64,000 nt of DNA from Chloroflexaceae bacterium (GTDB taxonomy: Bacteria > Chloroflexota > Chloroflexia > Chloroflexales > Chloroflexaceae). The notes beneath the pieces are model-generated. The model saw only the letters and a list, made by a program, of their open reading frames with translations. It was not told the DNA's origin and searched no databases. A program made the position numbers and the translations under genes. This document shows positions 20,305-28,479 of this stretch, in pieces. Positions within the stretch are counted from its first letter, which is position 1. Each line of letters begins with the position of its first letter. Location of the stretch: positions 216,359 to 280,358 of the forward strand of contig JANWYD010000006.1 of assembly GCA_025057155.1 (NCBI GenBank). The letters run 5' to 3'.

Positions 20305-20485
20305 AGGCCGGTTTCTTTCAACCTGGCCGCGCCCCCCGTATCACGCCTGGCGGCCCGGGGCTGCCGTTTGCGCGCATGCGCCGTCATCAGGCGGGCCATC
20401 TTCGCCTCGAACGGCTTACCAGACGCGCAGGCGTAGCGCCAGTGCCGCCGAACAGGCCGCACGACCATCATCCCCAGGTTTCAGT

Positions 20486-20518
20486 AATCCAAAATCCAAA
20501 ATCCAAAATCCAAAATCG
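20486..20518. repeat. Heptamer tandem array (TCCAAAA)n upstream of dprA
   Basis: Four to five units of TCCAAAA with exact 7-bp period, about 55 bp before the dprA start. See the related arrays at 21662-21697, 21794-21828 and 47519-47606. Confidence 0.9.
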
Positions 20519-20570
20519 AACCTCGTATCTTCCCGCGATACAGAACGGTACATGCAGAGAAGGAGTTTGC

Positions 20571-21659
20571 ATGTATCCTGATTATACCCGCTACTATCTC
20601 GGCTTCAACCTGGCGCCGGGGCTGGGGCCAGCCCGTCTGGCGCGGCTGATCGCCCACTGCGGCTCGCCGGAGCGCGCCTGGCACGCCGATGCCTTCGACC
20701 TGGCCGCCGCCGGCATTGACGCGCGCACCAGCGCGGCATTTCTCGCCACTCGCGAACGGGTTGACCTCGACCGCGAACTGGAGCGCGCCGCGCGGCTCGG
20801 CGTCACCTTGCTGTGTATCGAGGACGCGGCCTACCCCCGGCTGCTGCGCGAGATCCCCGGCGCCCCGCCCCTGCTGTACATTCGCGGCACGCTGACCCCT
20901 GCCGACGAGTGGGCCATCGCCGTGGTTGGCACCCGCTCGCCAACCCCCTACGGCCGTGAAGCCGCCCGGCATCTGGCCGGCGACCTGGCTCGCGCCGGAG
21001 TGACCATCGTCAGCGGGCTGGCCCTGGGGGTTGACGCCATCGCCCATGCCGCCGCGCTCGACGCCGGGGGGCGCACCGTGGCGGTGCTGGCCTGCGGCGT
21101 GGATCGCCCCTACCCCGAGCGCCACCGCGACCTGGCCGAACGCATCATCGCTCAGGGCGCCCTGGTGAGCGACTACCCGCTGGGGACCGCCCCCGCCGCG
21201 GCCAACTTCCCTCCCCGCAACCGCATCATCAGCGGCCTGAGCCGCGGCACGCTGGTGGTCGAGGCCGGCGAGCGCAGCGGCGCGCTGATCACCGTCGAGT
21301 TCGCGCTGGAACAGGGCCGCGACGTGCTGGCCGTGCCGGGGTCCATCTTCTCGCGCCAGAGCGCGGGCTGTCTGCAACTCATCCGCGACGGCGCCGCCCT
21401 CGTCGCCTCCGCCGACGACGCTCTCGCCGCGCTTAATCTGACCGCCGCCAGCGCCCAGTCCGAGGCGCGCATCGAACTGCCTGCCGACCCGGTGGAGGCG
21501 GCGCTGCTGGCTGCGCTGAGCCACGAACCGCGTCACATTGATGAACTCGGACGAGCGGTTGAACTGCCGGCCCCCACTGTCGCCGCGGCGCTGGCTCTGC
21601 TGGAACTCAAGGGCCTGGCGCGCCAGGCCGCGCCGATGCAGTACGTGCGGGCGCGCTGA
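20571..21659 (+). CDS. dprA: DNA-processing protein DprA (Smf)
   Basis: 362 residues from ATG 20571 with GAGAAGGAG about 8 nt upstream; the longer frame runs through a heptamer repeat and is rejected. DprA loads RecA on incoming single-stranded DNA during natural transformation. An N-terminal helix-hairpin-helix-like segment (GFNLAPGLGPARLARL) precedes the Rossmann-like DNA-binding core: VVGTRSPTPYG near 118-128, SGLALGVDAIAH at 148-159, PLGTAPAAANFPPRNRIISG, and the family's VVEAGERSGALIT. The last ~65 residues form a winged-helix-like domain (EAALLAALSHEPRHIDELG). No other competence gene is visible nearby. Confidence 0.95.
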   Translation: MYPDYTRYYLGFNLAPGLGPARLARLIAHCGSPERAWHADAFDLAAAGIDARTSAAFLATRERVDLDRELERAARLGVTLLCIEDAAYPRLLREIPGAPPLLYIRGTLTPADEWAIAVVGTRSPTPYGREAARHLAGDLARAGVTIVSGLALGVDAIAHAAALDAGGRTVAVLACGVDRPYPERHRDLAERIIAQGALVSDYPLGTAPAAANFPPRNRIISGLSRGTLVVEAGERSGALITVEFALEQGRDVLAVPGSIFSRQSAGCLQLIRDGAALVASADDALAALNLTAASAQSEARIELPADPVEAALLAALSHEPRHIDELGRAVELPAPTVAAALALLELKGLARQAAPMQYVRAR

Positions 21660-21661
21660 TA

Positions 21662-21697
21662 CGATTTTGGACTTTAGATTTTGGTTTTTGGATTTGT
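21662..21697. repeat. Heptamer array, left arm (complement orientation)
   Basis: GATTTTGGACTTTAGATTTTGG-type repeats, the reverse complement of the array at 21794-21828. Together they flank about 95 bp and could pair as a long imperfect stem. Confidence 0.85.
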
Positions 21698-21793
21698 GGG
21701 GTCACGGGGAGACATGGCGATGCTATGCAGCCCTGTATTCAACAGGAAAGGGCATAGGGCGATTGCGGCAGGTGCCGGGGCTCGCGCCAGAGA

Positions 21794-21828
21794 CCAATCC
21801 AAAATCTAAAATCCAAAATCCAAAATCG
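21794..21828. repeat. Heptamer array, right arm (TCCAAAA)n
   Basis: About four units of TCCAAAA/TCTAAAA ending directly at the stop of the convergent Nudix gene (21831). It is inverted relative to the array at 21662-21697. Confidence 0.85.
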
Positions 21829-21830
21829 CA

Positions 21831-22304
21831 TCAGCGGTCAAAGTACGCCTCGGCGCGCCCGGTGAAGGCATCGCGCAGCATGCGTCGCGTGCGCGGCAGG
21901 AGGGGGGGCAGATGATCGGGCAAGAAGAAGCCTACATTGACATTCTCATGGCCGGCGGGATGCAACTCGCCGCCTACAATGCGCGCGGCGAAGAAGATGG
22001 CCAGGATCTGCGCCTGGTCGCCGTTGGGGTAGGTCCAGTGGAAATCGGGGCCGCCATAGACGCCGATCAGCCGTTCGGCCTCCAGCACCAGACCGGTCTC
22101 CTCCTGCACCTCGCGGGTCATGCCACGCGCCGGCACTTCGTCGAGGCTGATAGTGCCGCCGGGCACGTCCCACAACATCACATCGGCCCGCCGGCAGAGC
22201 AGAATGCCGCCCTGCTCGTTGCGGGCAAAGGCGCTCGCGCGCACCTGCAGAATGCACTGGTGCCCGACATAGCTGCGCAGCCAACGGGTATACTTGATGG
22301 TCAT
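21831..22304 (-). CDS. Nudix hydrolase
   Basis: 157 residues with a complete Nudix box GX5EX7REUXEEXGU at 50-72 (Gly50, Glu56, Arg64-Glu65, Glu68-Glu69, Gly71). Such enzymes hydrolyse nucleoside diphosphates linked to another group using Mg2+ bound by the REXXEE glutamates. A basic, hydrophobic N-terminus (KYTRWLRSYVGHQ) and the FHWTYPNGDQAQI segment resemble MutT/ADP-ribose-like members, but the substrate cannot be fixed. Its ATG overlaps the stop of the upstream FGE-like gene by 4 bp, so it is the last gene of a four-gene operon. Confidence 0.9.
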   Translation of the reverse strand: MTIKYTRWLRSYVGHQCILQVRASAFARNEQGGILLCRRADVMLWDVPGGTISLDEVPARGMTREVQEETGLVLEAERLIGVYGGPDFHWTYPNGDQAQILAIFFAARIVGGELHPAGHENVNVGFFLPDHLPPLLPRTRRMLRDAFTGRAEAYFDR

Positions 22305-23116
22305 GCCTTGCTCCCTTCGACCGTCAGGCTCACAGCCAGGCGAAACCCGGTAAACTCGTTCCGCACCGTTGGCAGCAAGCGAAAGCGACAGGCGCAGCGG
22401 GCGTAGCCAGGAGGATTGGCATAGCAGCCCCCGCGCATGATCCGGCGCCCGGGCGCCGTCAGGTCCTCGCGGCCATCATCAGGGTGGTAGGGATAGGGCG
22501 CGTCGAGGCTGGCGGTCCACTCCCAGACATTCCCGGCCATATCGAGCACACCGTAGGGACTGGCGCCCGCCGGATAGGCGCCAACCGGCGTAGTGGCCCC
22601 TGGCCCGCCATCACGGGTGTTGGCGCGGCGAGGGTCGAACAGCTCGCCCCAGGGAAAGGCGCGGCCATCACAGCCACGGGCGGCGTGCTCCCACTCCGCT
22701 TCGGTGGGCAGCCGCGGCCCGCCGCGCGTCGCGAGGAGGTTGCCGTTAACATCGCGGAAGGTGACCGGCTGCCGCGCCAGCCAGTCGCAGAAGGCCCGCG
22801 CTTCGTTCCAGCTTACATCCACAACAGGGTGATCCAGCCACTCCGAGGGCGGCGTCGCTCCCCGCCAGGCCAGGGGCGCCGGCGCGCCAGCACTCGCCAC
22901 GAAGGCCGCGTAGAGGGCGTTCGTGACCGGCGTCTGTGCGATGGCGAAGGCTGGCAGCAACACCTCGTGGCGCGGCGCCTCTTCGCGGTAGCTCTCGCGC
23001 GTGCCGCCATAGCGCCGCGCCAGCTCGCCCAGGGCCTCTTCCGGCGTGCCCATCAGAAATGGCACGGCGGGGATCACCACGAAGAGCGGCAGTGGCAGAT
23101 CAGCTTTCGCGTCCAT
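22301..23116 (-). CDS. Formylglycine-generating enzyme (SUMF1/FGE-sulfatase) family protein
   Basis: 271 residues spanning one FGE-sulfatase domain: FLMGTPEEAL near 21, QTPVTNALYAAFV, VVDVSWNEARAFCDWLA, LPTEAEWEHAARG, DMAGNVWEWTAS and the C-terminal RIMRGGCYANPPGYARC, then FTGFRLAV. True formylglycine-generating enzymes bind copper with two cysteines in this last region; here the cysteines fall at GGC and RCAC in a different spacing, so enzyme activity is uncertain and a binding or regulatory role is possible, as in many family members. It overlaps the upstream unknown gene by 17 bp and the Nudix gene by 4 bp. No sulfatase gene is nearby. Confidence 0.88.
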   Translation of the reverse strand: MDAKADLPLPLFVVIPAVPFLMGTPEEALGELARRYGGTRESYREEAPRHEVLLPAFAIAQTPVTNALYAAFVASAGAPAPLAWRGATPPSEWLDHPVVDVSWNEARAFCDWLARQPVTFRDVNGNLLATRGGPRLPTEAEWEHAARGCDGRAFPWGELFDPRRANTRDGGPGATTPVGAYPAGASPYGVLDMAGNVWEWTASLDAPYPYHPDDGREDLTAPGRRIMRGGCYANPPGYARCACRFRLLPTVRNEFTGFRLAVSLTVEGSKA

Positions 23117-23714
23117 AGATTCGGTTCAACCGCGCCAGTTCCCGATCATACACCGTTACCGCGAAGTGGTCAATGCTGGTCACACCCTGCAAGGCGTCGT
23201 AGCCTTTGACCAGAAACTCGTGGGCCGCCTCCATGGACAGCAGGCGCGCCAGCAGCCGCGAACGGTGCAGGCCGATGCCCAGCAGGTGCGAGCGCGAGAG
23301 CCGGAAGACATTGTACAGGCTGCTGCGAACGAGTTCGAGTTGTTGCAGGCGGTCGTCATAGTTGTCGGCCAGATAGTAGAACCGCTCGTAGGTCGCCTCG
23401 TCGAAATCGGTGCCAACCCCGCGCTCAAGCATCATCAGCGCCAGGCCATCGTCCAGGCGATTGGTCAGATCGAGCAATTCGAGCACTTCTTCCACATCAC
23501 GCAGGCGCACGCCCGGCAACGCGTGAATGAACTGGTGCAGCCGGCGCGCGCCTCGATCGCGCTCGGTGAAGTCGCGCGGTCCGTAGATCTCATTGAAGAA
23601 GAACTCGCCAACCGGTTGGTACTGCGGGATCTCGGCCAGGTCACGGTAATCGCGGCGGAGACGATTGGATTGAAAGATCTGGAGGGCAATACGATACTGC
23701 TTGAACGTGCTCAT
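23100..23714 (-). CDS. Unrecognised conserved-looking helical protein
   Basis: 204 residues, no signal peptide or membrane segment. I do not recognise the family with confidence; the phrase GEFFFNEIYGPRDFTERDRG recalls the FFLEELYG-type uncharacterised proteins of other bacteria. The rest is strongly helical with many Arg/Asp/Leu (LELLDLTNRLDDGLALMML; LLARLLSMEAAHEFLVKGYD). It lies 12 bp after the giant TPR gene and overlaps the FGE-like gene by 17 bp, so it is translated as part of the same operon and probably acts with these proteins. Confidence 0.8.
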   Translation of the reverse strand: MSTFKQYRIALQIFQSNRLRRDYRDLAEIPQYQPVGEFFFNEIYGPRDFTERDRGARRLHQFIHALPGVRLRDVEEVLELLDLTNRLDDGLALMMLERGVGTDFDEATYERFYYLADNYDDRLQQLELVRSSLYNVFRLSRSHLLGIGLHRSRLLARLLSMEAAHEFLVKGYDALQGVTSIDHFAVTVYDRELARLNRIYGRES

Positions 23715-23726
23715 ACGACTCGGGAA

Positions 23727-26700
23727 TCAGGTCAGCCGGCTGATCTGATCACGCGCCTTGCTGGCGAAGTAGCTGTTCGGGTCAATGCTAATGACCGTCT
23801 GGTAGGCGCTGATAGCATCAGCAGTACGTCCCAGATCCTCGGAAACCAGGCCGATGAAGAACACCGCATCAACATAGGTGGCGTTCAGCTCGAAGGCGCG
23901 CCGAAAGCTCTTCAGGGCGGGTTCGAGACGCCCCTGGGCATAGTAGGCCCGTCCCAGCCAGTAATGCGCTTCGGGGAAGTTCTCCTGCAACCGTATGGCG
24001 CGTTGCAGGTCACGGATGGCCCGATCCTCGCGGCCTGCCTGCATGAACAGCATGGCCCGCCGGTAGAAGGTTTCAGGGATGCGGTTGTTGGCGCGGATCG
24101 AGGCGTCGTAGGCCGCTCTGGCTTCAGCGGTGCGTCCGAGCTCCTGGTAGAGCTTGCCCTGGAACAGCAAAGCCTCGGCGTAGTCGCCGCGCTGTTGCAG
24201 TGCAAGCTGCACTTCTTCCGTGGCCACGCGGATGTCGCCGCGAGCGCGGTACAGGTGCGCCAGGCCCAGATGGGCCTCTGGAAAGACCGGTTGCAGTTGC
24301 AGGGCGCGCCGGTAGGCAGCCTCGGCGCCGGCATAGTCGCCCTGCCGCAGCAGCCCCTCGGCCAGCCAGAACTGCGCCAGCGGGTCGTCCTGACCGCCGG
24401 GGGAATTCGCTGCGGTCTGGAAGTAACTGCTTGCGACGCCCCAGTTCCCCTGCCCTACGGCGACCAGGCCCAGACCGAGCCGGGCCGGGATGAGCGCGGG
24501 GTTGATCTGCAGCGCCTGGTTGTAGCTGTTTACCGCCGACTCGAAATCCCCGCTGAGCCGTTGCACGTCGCCCAGGGTCACCAGAGCCTCGGCGCGCAGC
24601 AACGCCTGGGCCGGATCGCCGAGATCGGGCGTTAGAGCCAGCACCATATTCGCGGCCTGAGCCGCGCGCGGCAGTTGCTTGGCGGCGAAGCTGGCCCGGC
24701 TGAGGCGGTGCTGGTAGGCCGCCTCGCCTGGTCGGAGGGCTACCGCCTCGGTGTAGGCTTCCAGGGCCAGGTTATACTGCTCCTGGGCCATGGCGGCATC
24801 GCCGATCGCGACCAGCTTCTCCGCGTCGGCGACGCCCCGATCCAGCGCGCGGCGATACTCCTGCACCGCCCGCCGCGGGTCGTTCAGCGGGCCGTAGTAG
24901 AGATCGGCCAGAGCCAGCCGCGCGGCGACGTTTTGTTCGTCAACGCGCGCCGCCTGCCGGAACAGCCGTTCGGCGGTCCGATAGTCATTCTCCGCGACGG
25001 CCAGCTTGCCCAACGCCAGCAACGCCGGCGCCGACCGCGGATCGAGATCCAGGGCGTCGGCATAGGCATCACGGGCGGCATCAGAGCGACCGGCGGCTTC
25101 GTACAACTGGCCGAGTTCTACAGCGGCGACGGCGCTGGACTTGCTGTACGGGGTCAGGATCTCCTCGGCTTCAAGGTAGAACTCTGGCCCCATCTGCCGC
25201 AGGGTGCGCGCCAGGGCCACGGCAGTCTGCGACGACGGGCGCTGTTCGAGAAGCGCGCGGCGTTGCCCTGCGGCCCCCTGGAGATCACCCTGGGCCTCGG
25301 CAATGGCGGCCAGTTCCACCCGCGCGGGGAAAAAGGCGTTATTGCGCTCCAGCGCGAGCGAGTAGCGCTCAATTGCCTGCGGCAGATCGCCCCGGGCGCG
25401 GGCGACCGCCCCCTGCCCGGCATAACCCTCCGGGGCCTGGGGCGCAAGTTGCACCGTCTGCGCGTAGGCCCGCTCGGCGGCGTCAAGATCGCCCTGGAGG
25501 CGGTAGGCACGCCCGATGGCGGCGGTGATCCGCGGGTCGCCCGGGCGGCGCCGCTGCAACTCCTCCAGAGTGACCAGGTACGCCGGGCGCGGGGTTGCAG
25601 CGGCGACCAGCGCCCTCAGGCCCGAGCGCATCCGCGGACGGACGCGGGCCTGTTCCATTTCCACCACCGCCTGGTAAAAGCGCTGCCGATCGGCATGCAG
25701 TCTGGCCTGTTCGGCCTGACCGCTCCCGACGAACCCGGCCTCGCCCGAGCGGGCGCCGTCGGCGATAGCGCGCTGGCGCCACTGCGTCATTGCACGGACG
25801 CTCAGATCAGCGGCCCGATCAAGCCCGTCCCGCGCAGCGGTCAGATCGGCGGAAGACACCTCCGGCCCCGCCTCCAGCTCCCAGAGCAACGGGCCGCGAG
25901 CGCCTATGCGGCGAGCCAGGTCGAGCAGGGCGCCCTCCTCGCTCAGGGCGGCATCAACGCGCTGCCGGTACATCGGGCGATAGATCGGGACGATCACCTG
26001 GCTGTCGGGACCACGGGCGCGACGGGCCGCCTCGAGCGCGGCGGCGGCCTCATCGAGTCGTCCGCTTTCGCGGTACGCCGTCGCCAGAGCGAGGAACAGG
26101 GGGGCGTGGGCGGGCAACAGGTTGCGCGCCTGCTCCAGTTCGGTCTTCGCATCGCCGGGACGGTTCTCGCGCAAAGCGTGCAACGCCAGATTGACGCGCA
26201 GCTCGCCCAGGTCGTGCCCTTCCAGCAAGCGGACTGCTTCGGCGAGGGCGCTGAGCGCCGCCGGGTCCCCGCCATCGAGGAGCACCGCGCCGAGGTTGTT
26301 GGCCAGCAGAGCCTGCTCGTCGGAAGGTTCTTGCAGGGCGAGACGGTACTCCTCCGCCGCGGCGCTGTAGGCCCGGCGCGCCCACAGCACGTTGCCGCGC
26401 AGGGCCCGCGGCAACGGCGCGCGCAACTGCGGGTAGTCCTCCAACAGGCGTCCGAGGACGGTGAAGGCCCGATCAGCGTCGCCGCGGGCATAGGCGTGCA
26501 GGGCGAGGATCAACGGCGTCAGCGTGGCCCGCCCGTTGATTGGCGCGCTGGCCACCGTGTAGCTCCGTGGCATCGCAAAACGCCCCAGGTACCCATCCCA
26601 GCCATTCGGCGCATACGGCCCGGTCGGCTGATAGATCAGGCGTGGCTGGAGCGAGGGGCTGTCGAGGACGGCGCCCGGCTCGACCTGCCCCCAGATCAAT

Positions 26701-27224
26701 ATGTCAGCGCTGAGGGCGGTGGCCAGTTCCAGCGCCTCCTGGGTCGTGCCGGGGCGGCGCTCGACCAGGCGGACGACGATGGCCCCCTGCGAACCCGCTT
26801 CGATCTCGCGGGCCAGCGTGACGGCGACATTGCGGCCGGTTTGCCCATCACCGCCATCTTCAAACGGCGCCACCGCCACAATATAGCGCGCGGCGGGAGG
26901 AACGAACAGCGGGCTGAGGAGCAGATAGAGGGCCACGCCAACGACGAGCGTAAGCGCAGCCATCAGGCCCCAGAGCCAGCGCGGCTGTTCGGCCAGCCAT
27001 GCGCGCCAGCCCCGGGGACTCTCTGGCTCGGGCAGGGCGGCAACCGTGGCGCCTCGCTCGGCGCGCGTTACCAGATCGAGAACGGAGGTGGCTTCCGCCT
27101 GGGCAGCCTGCTCGGCAGCGCGATGCTTGCGCACTGACATGCGCCAGCGATAGGCCAGCACCAGCAGACCGGCGAGGCACAGCCCCAGCAGAACAACAGC
27201 GGCAAGGAGCAGCAGGTTCATCAA
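23727..27224 (-). CDS. Giant TPR-repeat membrane protein
   Basis: 1,165 residues. A transmembrane helix at 2-26 (LLLLAAVVLLGLCLAGLLVLAY), a ~55-residue charged loop and a second helix near 83-110 (WLWGLMAALTLVVGVALYLLL) anchor the protein. About 150 residues with a FlgO/TolB-like flavour (RYIVAVAPFEDGGDGQTGRNVA, SADILIWGQVEPG) follow, then some 850 residues of tandem tetratricopeptide repeats (e.g. ALLALGKLAVAENDYRTAER, PEAHYWLGRAYYAQGRLEPA). Such arrays are scaffolds for multi-protein assembly, here exposed outside the second helix. It is the first gene of an operon ending with an FGE-like and a Nudix protein. The start at 27224 lies about 50 nt after a good promoter. Confidence 0.9.
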   Translation of the reverse strand: MMNLLLLAAVVLLGLCLAGLLVLAYRWRMSVRKHRAAEQAAQAEATSVLDLVTRAERGATVAALPEPESPRGWRAWLAEQPRWLWGLMAALTLVVGVALYLLLSPLFVPPAARYIVAVAPFEDGGDGQTGRNVAVTLAREIEAGSQGAIVVRLVERRPGTTQEALELATALSADILIWGQVEPGAVLDSPSLQPRLIYQPTGPYAPNGWDGYLGRFAMPRSYTVASAPINGRATLTPLILALHAYARGDADRAFTVLGRLLEDYPQLRAPLPRALRGNVLWARRAYSAAAEEYRLALQEPSDEQALLANNLGAVLLDGGDPAALSALAEAVRLLEGHDLGELRVNLALHALRENRPGDAKTELEQARNLLPAHAPLFLALATAYRESGRLDEAAAALEAARRARGPDSQVIVPIYRPMYRQRVDAALSEEGALLDLARRIGARGPLLWELEAGPEVSSADLTAARDGLDRAADLSVRAMTQWRQRAIADGARSGEAGFVGSGQAEQARLHADRQRFYQAVVEMEQARVRPRMRSGLRALVAAATPRPAYLVTLEELQRRRPGDPRITAAIGRAYRLQGDLDAAERAYAQTVQLAPQAPEGYAGQGAVARARGDLPQAIERYSLALERNNAFFPARVELAAIAEAQGDLQGAAGQRRALLEQRPSSQTAVALARTLRQMGPEFYLEAEEILTPYSKSSAVAAVELGQLYEAAGRSDAARDAYADALDLDPRSAPALLALGKLAVAENDYRTAERLFRQAARVDEQNVAARLALADLYYGPLNDPRRAVQEYRRALDRGVADAEKLVAIGDAAMAQEQYNLALEAYTEAVALRPGEAAYQHRLSRASFAAKQLPRAAQAANMVLALTPDLGDPAQALLRAEALVTLGDVQRLSGDFESAVNSYNQALQINPALIPARLGLGLVAVGQGNWGVASSYFQTAANSPGGQDDPLAQFWLAEGLLRQGDYAGAEAAYRRALQLQPVFPEAHLGLAHLYRARGDIRVATEEVQLALQQRGDYAEALLFQGKLYQELGRTAEARAAYDASIRANNRIPETFYRRAMLFMQAGREDRAIRDLQRAIRLQENFPEAHYWLGRAYYAQGRLEPALKSFRRAFELNATYVDAVFFIGLVSEDLGRTADAISAYQTVISIDPNSYFASKARDQISRLT

Positions 27225-27280
27225 CGCGGCTCCATCCCGGCGGGATGCAGGCCCGCGCGGGTCCAGGCGCTCTTGCCCTT

Positions 27281-27308
27281 ATTGTAAGGGGTTTTTCGTG
27301 CAGATCAA
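27281..27308 (-). promoter_or_regulatory. Candidate promoter for the TPR/FGE/Nudix operon
   Basis: On the minus strand TTGATC (27303-27308) and TACAAT (27281-27286, 5 of 6 matches) are 16 bp apart, predicting a start near 27274 and a leader of about 50 nt. Confidence 0.5.
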
Positions 27309-27478
27309 GAAGGTGTTCTATTTGTTTTATAAGGAGCCGACTGGAGCAACGGGCTTCAAAATGCTTACATCCGCCAGAGGTGCGGGCAGCCGGATCTTCC
27401 CCGCCTCCGACCGGTGACGGTTCAGCGCCAGACCGACCAGGTCCAGACACCGTATGCTCAATCCAAAATCGGCGCTCA

Positions 27479-28435
27479 TCAGGGGCCCACCCAGTAGGGC
27501 GAGCCATCGGCAGGATCGACCGCGTAGGCGCTGTGGCGGTAGCGCTTGGCCACCTGCTTCATGGAGGCGGCCCGGCGGCTGAGGTCCTCGACATCGCGGG
27601 TCTGTCCGGCGTGATAGACGATCCCGCCAATCGCCAGGCCCATCAGCGGGAAGCGCCGCCAGGCGCCGTCGCGATCACGGGTCTCCAGATAGCCGCGCGC
27701 CAGTTCCTCACTCTCGTAGAGTTTTGGCACGAGCGCCTCAAAGCCCGTGATAATGTCGCGACATAGCGCCCGCGTGCGGTCCGGCGGGCAAAGAATGGCG
27801 AAGTCATCGCCGCCGATGTGACCAAGAAAGGCGGCCCCTGCCTCCCGGCGGGTCGCCTCGCCCAGCAACCCGGCGAGTTCGCGGATGGCCATATCACCCC
27901 GGACGAAGCCGTAGAAGTCGTTAAAGGCCTTGAAGTTGCCCAGATCGGCGTGAAGCAGGGTGAAGGGAAGCCGCTGGCCCAGACGCTGCCGCATCTCGCC
28001 AAGGAGGAGGGTATTGCCCGGCAGACCCGTAAGCGGGCTATGCACCGGGTGGCGCGCGGCCCGGCGCAGGTGACCGCGTATCCGGGCGATGAGTTCGGTT
28101 CCGATCACTGGCTTGGTAACAAAATCATCGGCGCCGTTCTCAAAGCCCTTTACCAGGTCACGGGGGGCGCCGCGAACACTTACAATGATCATTGGCAGGT
28201 GCGCGGTGCGAGTATCGTTGCGCAGTTGGCGCAATGCCTCGTACCCGTCCAGATGCGGCATCACCAGGTCAATCAGGATCAGATCCGGCAGGCGTTCCTG
28301 GGCCAGGCGCACCAGGGTATGACCGTCGTGGGCGACAAGGACGGCAAAGCCCGCCTCGACCAGCAACAGGGTTATCAACTGGCAGAACTGCCGGTCATCA
28401 TCGCCGATGAGAATCGTTTGACGCGTTCGTGCCAT
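27479..28435 (-). CDS. Response regulator with GGDEF (diguanylate cyclase-like) output domain
   Basis: 318 residues. Receiver domain 5-120: acidic pocket Asp12-Asp14, phosphoacceptor Asp56 (LILIDLVMP), Ser86 and Lys108 (VTKPV), all intact. GGDEF domain from about 135 (LTGLPGNTLLLGEM) with the signature GGDDF at 208-212 instead of GGDEF/GGEEF; Asp for Glu at the metal-binding position is uncommon, so cyclase activity is uncertain. No RXXD inhibitory site is seen just upstream. The likely role is phosphorylation-controlled c-di-GMP synthesis or binding. No histidine kinase is encoded nearby. Confidence 0.9.
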   Translation of the reverse strand: MARTRQTILIGDDDRQFCQLITLLLVEAGFAVLVAHDGHTLVRLAQERLPDLILIDLVMPHLDGYEALRQLRNDTRTAHLPMIIVSVRGAPRDLVKGFENGADDFVTKPVIGTELIARIRGHLRRAARHPVHSPLTGLPGNTLLLGEMRQRLGQRLPFTLLHADLGNFKAFNDFYGFVRGDMAIRELAGLLGEATRREAGAAFLGHIGGDDFAILCPPDRTRALCRDIITGFEALVPKLYESEELARGYLETRDRDGAWRRFPLMGLAIGGIVYHAGQTRDVEDLSRRAASMKQVAKRYRHSAYAVDPADGSPYWVGP

Positions 28436-28479
28436 CGGATGAACCGCCGTGTTGTGGGGTTTGACGTATCCTCACGAGG

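Noticed and set aside
24675..27137. 820-codon plus-strand frame inside the TPR gene
   Set aside because: Antisense shadow; the minus-strand reading gives clear TPR repeats, and this one gives none.
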